Origin: Myxococcota bacterium
GTDB lineage: Bacteria > Myxococcota_A > UBA796 > UBA2385
DNA: 37,502 nt
Direction: 5' to 3'
Assembly: GCA_023150805.1 (NCBI GenBank)
Contig: JAKLKF010000074.1
Coordinates: forward strand, 1-37,502
Shown: positions 15,613 through 23,895 of the stretch, in pieces
Numbering within the stretch: position 1 is the first letter of the stretch
Layout of the letters: each line of letters starts with the position of its first letter
Program-made: the position numbers and the translations under genes
Notes under the pieces: model-generated
Database searches by the model: none
The model's input: only the letters and a program-made list of their open reading frames with translations
What the model was told of the DNA's origin: nothing

Positions 15613-16203
15613 TCACTCGCCCTGGCAGCCCCCCCCGAGGTCGAGGCAGCCCAGGCCGCCGTAGTACGACGTGTCGTGCCCGAAGACCCAGCAGTCCCCG
15701 GTGGCCGCCTCTGCCAGGTAGTAGGTGTTGTCGAGGACGGCGGAGTGCAGGGTGGTGCTGCCCTCGAACACGTCGAGGATGGACTCTACCGTCACCAGGA
15801 ACCCACCCTCCGCGGAGAGCGGGTGACAGTAGGAATACACGGTGCCACTGGATGTGGTGTACCCGTAGAGGCAGTCCTCTCCGGTCCACGCGTCACCGCC
15901 GGTGCGGGTCTCGGCCAACCCGAAGAAGTAGCCCCCGGGATCCCCCCCGGAGAGCTCGACCTCGATCCCGCCACCTCCCCACGCACAATCCATGGTCAAC
16001 GGCCCGGTATCTCCCCCGCCGCCGTCGCCCCCGCCGCCGTCGCCCCCGCCGCCCCCGCTGTCGCTCGCGCCGCCGTCCGTCGTGCTCCCGGTGTCGTCGG
16101 GGGGGCCGCCATCATCGTCGTCGTCGTCGTCGTCGTCCTTCTTGTCGAAGAAGCAGGCCGAGAGGACCAGGGGCAGGACGAGCAGTTGCAGGAGACGGGA
16201 CAG
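15613..16203 (-). CDS. Lipoprotein with poly-Asp/Gly linker, CTG start
   Basis: The visible ATG and TTG codons start inside the protein. In frame upstream lie a Ser-Arg-Leu-rich signal peptide with lipobox LVLSAC, then FFDKK, nine Asp in a row, the DDTG signature and a GGGGDGGGGDGGG linker. No ATG, GTG or TTG precedes the lipobox before an in-frame TGA. A CTG at 16201-16203 sits six bases after a perfect GGAGG, so I take CTG as the start (196 residues). The mature C-terminal domain of about 130 residues is Cys-containing and Gly/Tyr-rich, with no family I recognise. The similar opening residues of the CAP lipoprotein at 31954 support this N-terminus. Confidence 0.75.
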   Translation of the reverse strand: MSRLLQLLVLPLVLSACFFDKKDDDDDDDDDGGPPDDTGSTTDGGASDSGGGGGDGGGGDGGGGDTGPLTMDCAWGGGGIEVELSGGDPGGYFFGLAETRTGGDAWTGEDCLYGYTTSSGTVYSYCHPLSAEGGFLVTVESILDVFEGSTTLHSAVLDNTYYLAEAATGDCWVFGHDTSYYGGLGCLDLGGGCQGE

Positions 16204-16280
16204 GGGGCACCTCCAGGAGAGTGGCGCTCACGCTACCGAAGGCCGGCCCCGGCCGGCAAGCCGAGGCCCCCGACCCCCGC

Positions 16281-17411
16281 CTACTCCGTGCGCTCCAGCT
16301 CCTCGCGCAGGCCCGGCGCCGTTCCCGCCAGGTCGGCCGCCAGCCTCTCCCGCGCCTGTCCCATGCGGTCGAGCAGCCGCTTGTGCGGCCGCTGGGCCCC
16401 CTGCTGGAAGAGGCCGTGCACCAGGAAGGGCAGGACCGCCGTCACGTCGGTGTGCACGTAGACCGAGCTGGTCTGCACGCACTCGGCGCTGACCTTGCCC
16501 CAGGTGTGCCCCTCGCCGGCCGGGCAGGAGGAGAGGGCCCCGTTGTCGACCGGGTCGACGCAGAACTGCAGGTCGACGTCGAAGCCGCGGGCCTCCAGCC
16601 CCAGGATCTGCCCCAGCGTGGGCTCGCCCTGCAGGGTGTAGTTCTTGGGCACGCCGCCACCGAGGATCCACACCGCGGTCTGGCCCTCGTTCTGGGCCAG
16701 CCACTGCAGGGCCGCCATGTCGTGCACGTCCTGGGTGACGTCCAGCGAGAGCTGGAAGGCGTCCCCGTACAGGGCCTTGAGCTTGACCACGTTGAGGAAG
16801 ATGCTGCCGTCCTGCGGCGCGCCGACGAAGATGGGCACGCCCGCGCGCCAGCAGGCCGAGAGCAGGCAGGGCTGGTCGACGCCCAGCTCGTCCTCGATGG
16901 CGGCCAGGCGGCGGCCCAGCAGGGCGTGCAGCTCCCAGGTGGTCATCGGGCGCTGGAACTCGGGGCCGCGCATCAGGCGGGCGAAGAGCAGGTCCGTGTC
17001 GAGCAGCACGTCCTCCTCGAAGCCCAGGTCGTAGATCCGGATGATGCGGGCCTCGCGCAGCATCGTGTCGCCGGCGTCCGGCGCGATCTCGCGGATGCGG
17101 TGGCCGATGACGCGGTGGGCGTCGTGGTACAGGTTGGCGCCCGTGGTGGTCAGCACGTCCACCAGGCCGCGCTGGACCAGCGGCACCAGCACCGAGCGGT
17201 GCAGGCCGGCGGGGGTCATCGCGCCCGACATGGTGCAGAAGACGGCGTGGTCTTCGGCCGCGCAGCGGCCCATCAGCTCGAAGGCCGTGCGCACCTGGCG
17301 GCCGACGAAGGCGGGGAAGGCGTGCGAGATCAGCTCGGCCACGCTCTCCTGCCCCGTGATGGCGTGAGGGCGGACCTCGCGGGCGGTGGCGAAGGCGTCG
17401 TGCACGGACAT
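16281..17411 (-). CDS. Deoxyhypusine-synthase-like protein
   Basis: The 376-residue protein belongs to the deoxyhypusine synthase family. It shows TTTGANLYHDAHRVIG (NAD-binding region), GGGVPKNYTLQ, and near residue 305 HTWGKVS, matching the segment with the catalytic Lys of eukaryotic DHS (SWGKI). Bacteria lack eIF5A, so bacterial members are thought to act in polyamine metabolism by transferring an aminobutyl group to a small amine. The product here is not known. The ATG at 17409-17411 follows GGAG. The ygfZ-like gene lies 70 bp upstream on the same strand, so the two may form an operon. No polyamine genes are visible nearby. Confidence 0.88.
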   Translation of the reverse strand: MSVHDAFATAREVRPHAITGQESVAELISHAFPAFVGRQVRTAFELMGRCAAEDHAVFCTMSGAMTPAGLHRSVLVPLVQRGLVDVLTTTGANLYHDAHRVIGHRIREIAPDAGDTMLREARIIRIYDLGFEEDVLLDTDLLFARLMRGPEFQRPMTTWELHALLGRRLAAIEDELGVDQPCLLSACWRAGVPIFVGAPQDGSIFLNVVKLKALYGDAFQLSLDVTQDVHDMAALQWLAQNEGQTAVWILGGGVPKNYTLQGEPTLGQILGLEARGFDVDLQFCVDPVDNGALSSCPAGEGHTWGKVSAECVQTSSVYVHTDVTAVLPFLVHGLFQQGAQRPHKRLLDRMGQARERLAADLAGTAPGLREELERTE

Positions 17412-17481
17412 GGGGCGGCTCCAGGCGGCGCGGGGCAGGGGGGCGGCGCGGGGGCGGGGGCCGGCGGTCTATCCCGCGGGC

Positions 17482-18537
17482 TCAGGCGGGCGAGACGGTG
17501 GCCGACAGGGCCTGGTCGCCGCTGCGCACCACCACCGCGGTCTGCGGCGCCCAGGCCGCCTCTCGCAGGGAGGCCAGGGCCCAGGCCCGGTCGCCGACGC
17601 GCGCCACGCTCGTCACGGCGCCCACGACCTCCTCGCCCAGCAGCACCTCGGCCCCGGGCTCGGGCAGGGCGCCCGCCGCCAGCTCGATCCGGGTGAGCTT
17701 CTTGCGCACGCCGCCCATCCGCTCGACGCGGTTGATGACCTCCTGGCCCAGGTAGCAGCCCTTGTCGAAGCTCACGCAGTCCAGGTTGTAGTGCAGCTCG
17801 TGCACCATGCTCTTGTCCGTGCCGTCCTGGGGCCAGGCCGCGCGGCCCGCGCGCACCCGCAGCGCCTCCTGGGCCTGTCGCCCGGCGGGCGTGGCCCCGA
17901 CGGCGACCGCGGCCGCCCAGGTCGCGTCCAGCACCGCCGTCGGCACCAGCAGGTCCAGCCCGCCCACCCCGAGGCGGTCGCGGCGCAGCACCCGCAGCGT
18001 CTGCCCCTCCGCGGCGCCGCCGTCGACGGCGAGGTGGGCGTGGTCCTCCGCGGGGCAGGGCAGGCCCAGCCGCGACAGCACGCCGTCGGCGCCGGGCCCC
18101 TGCAGCGACAGCAGGCTGGCGCCCTCCAGCATCAGCGGCTCGATGTCGTCGAGCGCCAGGAACATGCGGAAGCGCTCCTCGAACCAGGCCGCGGTCACAC
18201 CCTCCAGCACGCCCAGGAAGCGCTGCTCGTCGACGCAGTACCAGTCCACCAGCCCCTGGACCCGGCCCCGGTCGTCCACGATCACGCTGCGGCGGCCCTG
18301 CCCGGGGGCGACGTCCGTGTACTTGTTCGTGAACATGGCGTTGATCCACCGGCGGACCTCCTCGCCCTCCAGCACGATCAGCCCGGCGTCGGCCAGGTCG
18401 AAGAGCGCCGCGCCGGCGTCGGCGGCCGCGACCTCCGCCTCGACGGAGGAGAAACGGGCGGGGAGCATCCACTCCCCGAAGCGGTCGAGGGTGGCGCCGG
18501 CGGCGCTGTGGGCGGCGAAGAGGGGGGTCTGGTGCAC
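17482..18537 (-). CDS. ygfZ: YgfZ/GcvT-fold folate-binding protein
   Basis: A 351-residue protein with the GcvT fold and the YgfZ signature DKGCYLGQEV at about residues 256-265, where the Cys is the conserved residue of the family. YgfZ uses tetrahydrofolate to support maturation or repair of certain Fe-S enzymes such as MiaB. The N-terminal part (LFAAHSAAGATLDRFGEWML, DLADAGLIVLEGEEVRRWIN, FTNKYTDV) matches the GcvT-like domain. It lacks the features expected of a true glycine-cleavage T protein, and no gcvH or gcvP is near. The start is GTG at 18535-18537, with GGAGG seven bases upstream. The 145-bp gap to the divergent FG-GAP gene holds the promoters. Confidence 0.88.
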   Translation of the reverse strand: MHQTPLFAAHSAAGATLDRFGEWMLPARFSSVEAEVAAADAGAALFDLADAGLIVLEGEEVRRWINAMFTNKYTDVAPGQGRRSVIVDDRGRVQGLVDWYCVDEQRFLGVLEGVTAAWFEERFRMFLALDDIEPLMLEGASLLSLQGPGADGVLSRLGLPCPAEDHAHLAVDGGAAEGQTLRVLRRDRLGVGGLDLLVPTAVLDATWAAAVAVGATPAGRQAQEALRVRAGRAAWPQDGTDKSMVHELHYNLDCVSFDKGCYLGQEVINRVERMGGVRKKLTRIELAAGALPEPGAEVLLGEEVVGAVTSVARVGDRAWALASLREAAWAPQTAVVVRSGDQALSATVSPA

Positions 18538-18682
18538 GAGGGCCTCCGCGAGAGGGCACCTCTATCGGCCGGGGCGGGTGGAGGGAGGGGCCCCCTGCCG
18601 GCCTCCTCCCGCCGGCCTCGCCCCGCGGCCGTGGACGGCGGCGCCGGGGTGGGGCAGACTCGCCGCCCTGGAGGCGCCCATC

Positions 18683-20233
18683 CTGCCCGTCCTCGCCCTG
18701 CTCGTCCCCATCTCCGCGTCCGCCGCCCCCCTGGTCGCCGAGGCCGCCGACCTGGTGCTGACCGCGCCCGGCGACGGCCGCTCCTTCGGCCAGCGGGTCC
18801 GCTTCGTCGGCGACACCAACGGGGACGGCTTCGACGACCTGGTCGTCGCCGGCATCGGGCGGAGCGGCGACTTCCAGTGGTGGCTGGTCCCCGGCGCGGC
18901 CGGGGGCGTGGGGGAGCCCGTGCCGCTGCTGCACGACGAGGCCTGCGGCTGGGGGCACACCGGGCTGGCCGGCCCCGCGGACGTGGACGGCGATGGCCAC
19001 GGCGACGTCGTCGTCGGCTGCACCGACGACAGCGACCCGTGGATCGTGTACGCGCTGACCTGGCGCGGGGGCCCCGCTGGGGTCGACGGCAGCGCCGCCA
19101 CCTCGGTCGTGGCCACCTCCATGGCCGGCGGCAGCCACTCCAGCATCGGCAGCGCCGGCGACGTCGACGGCGACGGCGACGACGAGATCCTGGTGGCCCA
19201 GAGCAGCGCCTCGTCCCGGTCCAGCCGCTGGGTGCTGCTGGCCGGTGCCCCCTCGGGCCTCCAGGCCACCCCCCTCTCCACCGGCGAGCACCCCGCCGAC
19301 GAGGCGGCCGGCCTGTACGGGCGCGGGGTGGGCGACCTCGACGGAGACGGCCACCACGACGTCGCGTTGCCCTGGCACCGGGCGGCCGGGGGTGGGCTGG
19401 TGCGCCTGCACCGGGGGGGGTCCGCCGGCCTGGAGGCCACGGCCTGGGACGAGCTGGCGCTGGAGGGCAGCACCGCCTTCGGGGTCTGCGTGGCCGGCGC
19501 CCACCTGGACGGCGACGACGTGCCGGACCTGGTCGGCGTGGACGGCTACGCCGGCTGGGCAGCCTTCCTGGGCGACGGCTCCGGCTTCGCCGTCGAGCCC
19601 GACCTTCGCTTCGAGGACACGACCGGCGGCTGGGGCCTGGAGTGGGAGGTCTCGGCCGGCGACCTGGACGGGGACGGCCACGACGAGCTGGCGCACTCCG
19701 CCCCCTGGTATGAAGACGCCGAGGGCGGCGGCGCGGCGCACCTCTTCCGCGGCGGGCCCGGCGGCCCGACCCTGGATCGGACCGTGGTCGGCCCCCCCGG
19801 CGGGGCGGGCGCCTTCGGCAACGACCTGGACATCGGCGGCGACCTGGACGGCGACGGCGCGGACGACCTGGTCGTGGGCGCCTTCGGGCTGGCCGACGGG
19901 CGCGGCGAGGTCCACGTCTGGTGGGGGATCCCGGGCGACCCCGACGACACCGGCGGCGACAGTGGCACCTCGGACGGCGGCGGGACCGACGGGGGCGGGA
20001 CCGACGGGGGCGCGACCGACGGGGGCGGGACCGACGGGGGCGGGACCGACGGGGGCGGGACCGACGGGGGCGGGACCGACGGGGGCGAGACCGACGGGGG
20101 AGCCGCCGACGGGGGAGCCGCCGACGGGGGCGGGACCGACAAGGGTGGTGGGTGCCGCACCGGCAGCGCGCCCGCGAGCCTGGCGGGCCTGGGGCTGGCG
20201 ATCGGCCTGGCCCGGCGGCGGCGACGCGGCTGA
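18683..20233 (+). CDS. FG-GAP propeller surface protein with MYXO-CTERM-like tail
   Basis: The secreted protein has seven FG-GAP/VCBS calcium-binding repeats (such as DTNGDGFDDLVVAG, DVDGDGHGDVVVGC, DLDGDGHDELAH and DLDGDGADDLVVGA), enough for a seven-bladed integrin-like beta-propeller. A linker of about eleven GTDGG-type units after DDTGG follows, then GGGCRTGSA, a hydrophobic helix and a final RRRRRG. That end fits MYXO-CTERM sorting signals, which attach proteins to the surface after Cys processing. The signal peptide LPVLALLVPISASAA starts at a CTG (18683) with GGAGG eight bases upstream; a GTG at 18578 is the alternative but would add 35 unlikely residues. The role is probably adhesion or surface binding. 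Confidence 0.85.
   Translation: MPVLALLVPISASAAPLVAEAADLVLTAPGDGRSFGQRVRFVGDTNGDGFDDLVVAGIGRSGDFQWWLVPGAAGGVGEPVPLLHDEACGWGHTGLAGPADVDGDGHGDVVVGCTDDSDPWIVYALTWRGGPAGVDGSAATSVVATSMAGGSHSSIGSAGDVDGDGDDEILVAQSSASSRSSRWVLLAGAPSGLQATPLSTGEHPADEAAGLYGRGVGDLDGDGHHDVALPWHRAAGGGLVRLHRGGSAGLEATAWDELALEGSTAFGVCVAGAHLDGDDVPDLVGVDGYAGWAAFLGDGSGFAVEPDLRFEDTTGGWGLEWEVSAGDLDGDGHDELAHSAPWYEDAEGGGAAHLFRGGPGGPTLDRTVVGPPGGAGAFGNDLDIGGDLDGDGADDLVVGAFGLADGRGEVHVWWGIPGDPDDTGGDSGTSDGGGTDGGGTDGGATDGGGTDGGGTDGGGTDGGGTDGGETDGGAADGGAADGGGTDKGGGCRTGSAPASLAGLGLAIGLARRRRRG
19982..20140 (+). repeat. 15-bp tandem repeat encoding GTDGG units
   Basis: About ten near-perfect copies of GGGACCGACGGGGGC encode the Gly-Thr-Asp-Gly-Gly linker of the FG-GAP protein. 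A few units carry changes giving Ala or Glu instead of Gly or Thr. The period is a multiple of three, so copy-number change keeps the frame. Confidence 0.9.
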
Positions 20234-20269
20234 GGCGGGAGGGGCGCGGTCGGGGCGCCGCGGCCCCGG

Positions 20270-20908
20270 TCAGTCCTGCTCGTCCGAGCCCTGCCCCCGC
20301 TGCGGGCGGGGCATCACCACGGTCCGGTCGTCCACGTCCGGCACCGCCGGTGCCGGGGTGATCGACCGGGTGAAGGGCGGAGGCGGCGGAGGGGCCGCGT
20401 GGCGAGGCGAGGGGCGCGCGGTGCCGGGGATCGGCGGCGCGGGCGAGGGGGGAGGCGCCGGCGAGGGGGGTGGGGCGGGCAGGGTCGCGGGCTCCGGCGG
20501 GGGCGGGCGCAGCGGGGTGGGCCGCGGCGGCAGGCTGTGCGGACCCTGGCCCGGCCCGTAGAGCACGGTCGCGTCGTCGGGTGGCGGAGGGATCTCCAGC
20601 GGCGCGGGCGAGGGCTGCGGCGGCATCCAGGTGTGGGGCTGGAGGATCGGGGGGTGCGGTGGCCGGGGCGCCGGCGCGGCGGGGGGCGGTGCGGTGGGGG
20701 GCGGTGCGGTGGGGGCGGGCTGCACCACGGGCGCGATCGGCGCCTCGATCCCGGCGGCGGCGCGCTGGCCCGCCTGCTCGGCCTGGCGGGGCCCCGGCTG
20801 CTTGCCGCGCCTGGCCAGCTTCACGACCAGCAGGATGAAGACGACCAGGGCGAAGGCGCAGCACAGGCTGGTGCAGCAGGCGCCGAGGACGGTGGCGGGA
20901 TCGAACAT
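20270..20908 (-). CDS. Single-pass membrane protein with Pro-rich cytoplasmic tail
   Basis: A 212-residue protein. The N-terminus holds one helix (residues 8-30) with four Cys in the segment GACCTSLCCAF, then a basic RRGK patch, giving an N-out, C-in topology by the positive-inside rule. The remaining 170 residues are a disordered Pro/Ala-rich tail. Two similar acidic Thr motifs stand out, PDDATVLYGPG and VDDRTVVMPRP. Such DDxTV elements look like phospho-Thr sites recognised by FHA domains, which Myxococcota have in large numbers, but this is inference. The ATG at 20906-20908 starts just before the helix. It is divergent from the next membrane protein gene. Confidence 0.65.
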   Translation of the reverse strand: MFDPATVLGACCTSLCCAFALVVFILLVVKLARRGKQPGPRQAEQAGQRAAAGIEAPIAPVVQPAPTAPPPTAPPPAAPAPRPPHPPILQPHTWMPPQPSPAPLEIPPPPDDATVLYGPGQGPHSLPPRPTPLRPPPPEPATLPAPPPSPAPPPSPAPPIPGTARPSPRHAAPPPPPPFTRSITPAPAVPDVDDRTVVMPRPQRGQGSDEQD

Positions 20909-21000
20909 GGCTCAGCCCCGGAGGAAGGCGCTGCCATATCGCGCTGGTCCACGCGCGGCGGCCTTGTGGCGACACGGCCGGCGGCGTAGGCAACAGCTCG

Positions 21001-21642
21001 ATGTCCACCCTCGACCGGCTCTCGTCCCAGGCCGCCGACCTCGCGCGGCACCTGCCCTCCTGGGCCACCGAACCGGCCATGCTGGTGGGCGCGCTCGGCC
21101 TCGCCCTGCTGGTCGCGGGCCAGCGCCTGTACCGGCTCGCCATCGTGGCGCCCGGCCTGGCCGCCGGCGTGATGGCGGGCCTGGAGCTGAGCGAGGGCCA
21201 GCCCACCGAGCTGCGGGTGGCCGCGGTCGCGGCCCTGGCGATCGTGGCGGCCTTCCTGCTGCACCGGATCGAGCGCATGGCCGTCGCCGCCGCCGGCTCC
21301 TTCCTGGCGGTGGGCCTGGCGCGCGCGGGCGCCCCCCTGGTCCTGGACCAGGCCGCGCCCTGGTACGTCCTGCTCGGCGCCGGCCTCTTGGGGCTGCTGC
21401 TCTTCCCTCGCCTCTACGAGCGCCTGCTGCTGGTGATCACCCCCGCCATCGGCGCCGTGTGCGTGGCCTGGGCCGTCGACCGCCCCCAGGACCTGCTGCT
21501 CATCGCCGGGCTGACCCTGGCGGGCACGGTGGTCCAGCTCGCCACCGGGCGCGGCGTCGGGAGCGGCGGCGGCAAGGCCAGCGGCGGCAAGGCCGGCGGC
21601 GGCAAGGGCGGCGGCGGCAAGGGCGGCGCGAAGAAGGGGTAG
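21001..21642 (+). CDS. Polytopic membrane protein with Gly/Lys repeat tail
   Basis: A 213-residue protein with about seven hydrophobic helices, the first near residues 26-42. The pattern GQRLYRLAIVAPGLAAGVMAG, followed by evenly spaced helices, resembles DUF4203/TM198-like membrane proteins, though I am not certain. The last 26 residues are GGGK, GGK and GGGGK units ending AKKG, a flexible basic cytoplasmic tail. It lies 43 bp upstream of the AAA+ ATPase gene on the same strand, so it may anchor or regulate that module. A hairpin from GGCGCC repeats lies in the short gap, but the next gene has its own GGGGGGAGG Shine-Dalgarno sequence. Confidence 0.65.
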   Translation: MSTLDRLSSQAADLARHLPSWATEPAMLVGALGLALLVAGQRLYRLAIVAPGLAAGVMAGLELSEGQPTELRVAAVAALAIVAAFLLHRIERMAVAAAGSFLAVGLARAGAPLVLDQAAPWYVLLGAGLLGLLLFPRLYERLLLVITPAIGAVCVAWAVDRPQDLLLIAGLTLAGTVVQLATGRGVGSGGGKASGGKAGGGKGGGGKGGAKKG

Positions 21643-21685
21643 GCGCCGGTCCGGGGCGCCGAGCTACACAGCGGGGGGAGGCACG

Positions 21686-22945
21686 ATGCACGACCCGATG
21701 GACCCGGTCCTGGTCGCCCTTCGAACAGCCCTGGCGGCGCGGCCGGACCCGGCCCTGCACCTGGCGGTGGGCGACCGCCTCCAGGCGCTGGGCGACGCCG
21801 CCGCCGCGCTGGAGGCCTACGCCGCAGCCCTGGCGATGCAGCCGGCCCACCTCGACGCCCTGGGCAAGGCCGCCGACGCCGCCGCGGCCGCGGGGCAGGC
21901 CGACCGCGCCGAGGGCTACCGCCGCCTGCACCTGGCCCTGGGCGGCGCGCCCGGCCCCCGCCCCCTCCGCCTCGCGGCCGTCGGCCCCGCCGCCGGCGCA
22001 GAGCAGCCCGACGACGGCGTCGAACCGCAGGCCGCACCCCTCGGCCGCGAGAGCAACGTGATCCGCCTGGTCGAGCCCCCGGCGGACCCCGACGCCACCA
22101 CCTTCGCCGACATCGGCGGCCTGGAGGCGGTCAAGCGCCGCATCGACCTGTCCTTCCTGGCGCCGATGCGCGAACCGGCCCTGTTCCGCGCCTACGGCAA
22201 GGCCATCAAGGGCGGCATGCTGCTCTACGGCCCGCCGGGCTGCGGCAAGACCCACATCGCCCGCGCCACCGCCGGCGAGGTCGGCGCCCGCTTCACCAGC
22301 GTCGGCCTGATCGACGTGCTCGACATGTGGATCGGCGAGAGCGAGAAGCGCCTGCACGAGCTGTTCGAGGCGGCCCGCCGCCAGGCGCCCACCGTGCTCT
22401 TCCTGGACGAGCTGGACGCGCTGGGCCAGAAGCGCAGCCAGCTCCGCCACAACGCCGGGCGCAACCTGGTCAACCAGCTCCTCGTCGAGCTGGACGGCCT
22501 GGACAGCGGCGACGGCGTCTACGTGATCGCCGCCACCAACCACCCCTGGGACGTCGACGCCGCCCTCAAGCGCCCCGGCCGCTTCGACCGCACCGTGCTG
22601 GTCCCCCCGCCCGACGCGCCCGCCCGGGCCCACATCCTGCAGCGCCACATGCGCGGCCGCCCGCAGGAGGGCCTGGACTTCGCGGTGCTGGCGGCGAAGA
22701 CCGACCGCTTCAGCGGCGCCGACCTGGTCCACCTGGCCGACACCGCCGTCGAGGGCGTGCTGGAGGAGGCGCTGCAGGGCGGCGGCCTGCGCCCGGTGCG
22801 CATGGCGGACTTCGCCCGCGCGCTGGGCGAGGTGAAGAGCAGCATCGGCCCCTGGGTCGAGGTGGCCCGCAACTACGCCCTCTACGCCAACGAGAGCGGC
22901 GCCTGGGACGAGCTGGCCGCGTGGCTCAAGGGCCTGCGCGGGTGA
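21686..22945 (+). CDS. TPR-AAA+ ATPase (CDC48/FtsH clade)
   Basis: The 419-residue protein has an N-terminal helical TPR-like part (about 1-100), a linker, and one AAA+ module. FADIGGLEAVKRRI marks the N-linker, GPPGCGKTHIARA is Walker A (about 182-189), VLFLDELDA is Walker B (about 239-246), AATNHP is sensor 1, and RPGRFDR supplies the arginine fingers (about 297-303). GVLIDVLDMWIGESE-like pore residues are in the expected place. This is the classical clade that unfolds or remodels proteins as hexamers. No protease domain follows. The TGA overlaps the GTG of the TPR membrane protein gene (GTGA), so the pair is coupled; the partner may deliver substrates at the membrane. Confidence 0.9.
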   Translation: MHDPMDPVLVALRTALAARPDPALHLAVGDRLQALGDAAAALEAYAAALAMQPAHLDALGKAADAAAAAGQADRAEGYRRLHLALGGAPGPRPLRLAAVGPAAGAEQPDDGVEPQAAPLGRESNVIRLVEPPADPDATTFADIGGLEAVKRRIDLSFLAPMREPALFRAYGKAIKGGMLLYGPPGCGKTHIARATAGEVGARFTSVGLIDVLDMWIGESEKRLHELFEAARRQAPTVLFLDELDALGQKRSQLRHNAGRNLVNQLLVELDGLDSGDGVYVIAATNHPWDVDAALKRPGRFDRTVLVPPPDAPARAHILQRHMRGRPQEGLDFAVLAAKTDRFSGADLVHLADTAVEGVLEEALQGGGLRPVRMADFARALGEVKSSIGPWVEVARNYALYANESGAWDELAAWLKGLRG

Positions 22946-23895
22946 GCACCCCGGAGCACGGGGGCTACCACGCCCACGTGCGGCGGGCCGAGGCGCTCAC
23001 CAACCTGGGCCGCGCCGAGCAGGCGCTGCAGCAGGCGCGGGCCGCCATCGGGCTGGACCCGGGCGGCTACGACGGCTGGCTGGAGGCGGCGCGGGCCCTG
23101 CTGGACCTGGGGCGCCCCGAGGAGGCCCTGGAGCACGTCGACAAGGGCATCGCCTGCCGCCCCCGGTCGGTCTGGGCCTGGCGGCTGCGCAGCTTCGTGC
23201 TCAGCCGCCTGGGCCGCCACGAGGAGGCGCTGGCCGCCGTCGACCACGCGCTGTCCGTCCAGCCCGGCGAGGCGGCCTCGCTGCGTCGCCGCGCCCGCTG
23301 CCTGTGGGCACTGCAGCGCGGGGACGAGGCGCTGGCGCAGATCCACCTGGCCATCGCCGCCGAGCCGGACAACGCCGAGGGCCACGGCTTCCTGTCCGAC
23401 CTCTGCCATGCCCGCCGCATGACGGAGCAGGGCCTGGCCGCCGCCCGACGGGCCGCCGAGCTGGCGCCGGGGCTGGCCTGGCCGCTGCACTGCCTGGGCG
23501 ACGCGCTGGAGCGAGCCGGACAGCTCGAGGAGAGCGCCCAGGCCTTCCTCCAGGCGGTGCGGTCCGATCCGGCGCACCCCTATGGCAAGCGCCGGCTGGT
23601 GGTCGTGGTGGAGGAGCTGGTGGGCAAGGCCGCGCCCGCCTTCCGCGCCCTCTCCACGCTGGCGGTGGTGGCGCTGCTCGGGGGCGCCGCGGCCCTGAGC
23701 GTCCTCACCGAGTCGGCGCTGATCTGTCCGGGGCTGATCCTAGCGGCGCTAGTCCATCCCGTCTCGCTGGCGGTCCGGCAGGGGCAGGTCAAGCGCAGGC
23801 TGGACCGACGGGACCCCGGGATCTGGAAGTTGTACCGTCAGGTCAAGCGCGCAGCTAGCGCTGCTAGCAAGCAGGCTGCATCCTCACTGCGCTAG
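22942..23895 (+). CDS. TPR membrane protein coupled to the AAA+ ATPase
   Basis: A 317-residue protein with about six TPR units (EALTNLGRAEQALQQARAAI, ARALLDLGRPEEALEHVDKG, VLSRLGRHEEALAAVDHAL and others) followed by two hydrophobic helices at about residues 235-280 and a basic tail rich in Ala, Ser and Lys. It therefore looks like a cytoplasmic TPR platform anchored in the inner membrane. The start GTG overlaps the stop of the ATPase gene by four bases. The N-terminal TPRs of the ATPase and this protein could dock together (inference). The last 60 codons carry unusual CTAG palindromes, and the stop codon itself lies in a GCGCTAG half-site. Confidence 0.82.
   Translation: MSTPEHGGYHAHVRRAEALTNLGRAEQALQQARAAIGLDPGGYDGWLEAARALLDLGRPEEALEHVDKGIACRPRSVWAWRLRSFVLSRLGRHEEALAAVDHALSVQPGEAASLRRRARCLWALQRGDEALAQIHLAIAAEPDNAEGHGFLSDLCHARRMTEQGLAAARRAAELAPGLAWPLHCLGDALERAGQLEESAQAFLQAVRSDPAHPYGKRRLVVVVEELVGKAAPAFRALSTLAVVALLGGAAALSVLTESALICPGLILAALVHPVSLAVRQGQVKRRLDRRDPGIWKLYRQVKRAASAASKQAASSLR

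Noticed and set aside
17482..18537. Glycine cleavage system T protein
   Set aside because: The KGCYLGQE signature defines YgfZ, and no gcvH or gcvP genes are nearby.
19982..20140. Tandem repeat considered as a CRISPR array
   Set aside because: The unit is 15 bp with no spacers, keeps a reading frame and encodes a linker; no cas genes are present.
17330..21278. Long minus-strand frames opposite the FG-GAP gene, with Arg/Pro repeats
   Set aside because: The composition mirrors the GTDGG repeat read backwards, and no domain or start signal is seen.
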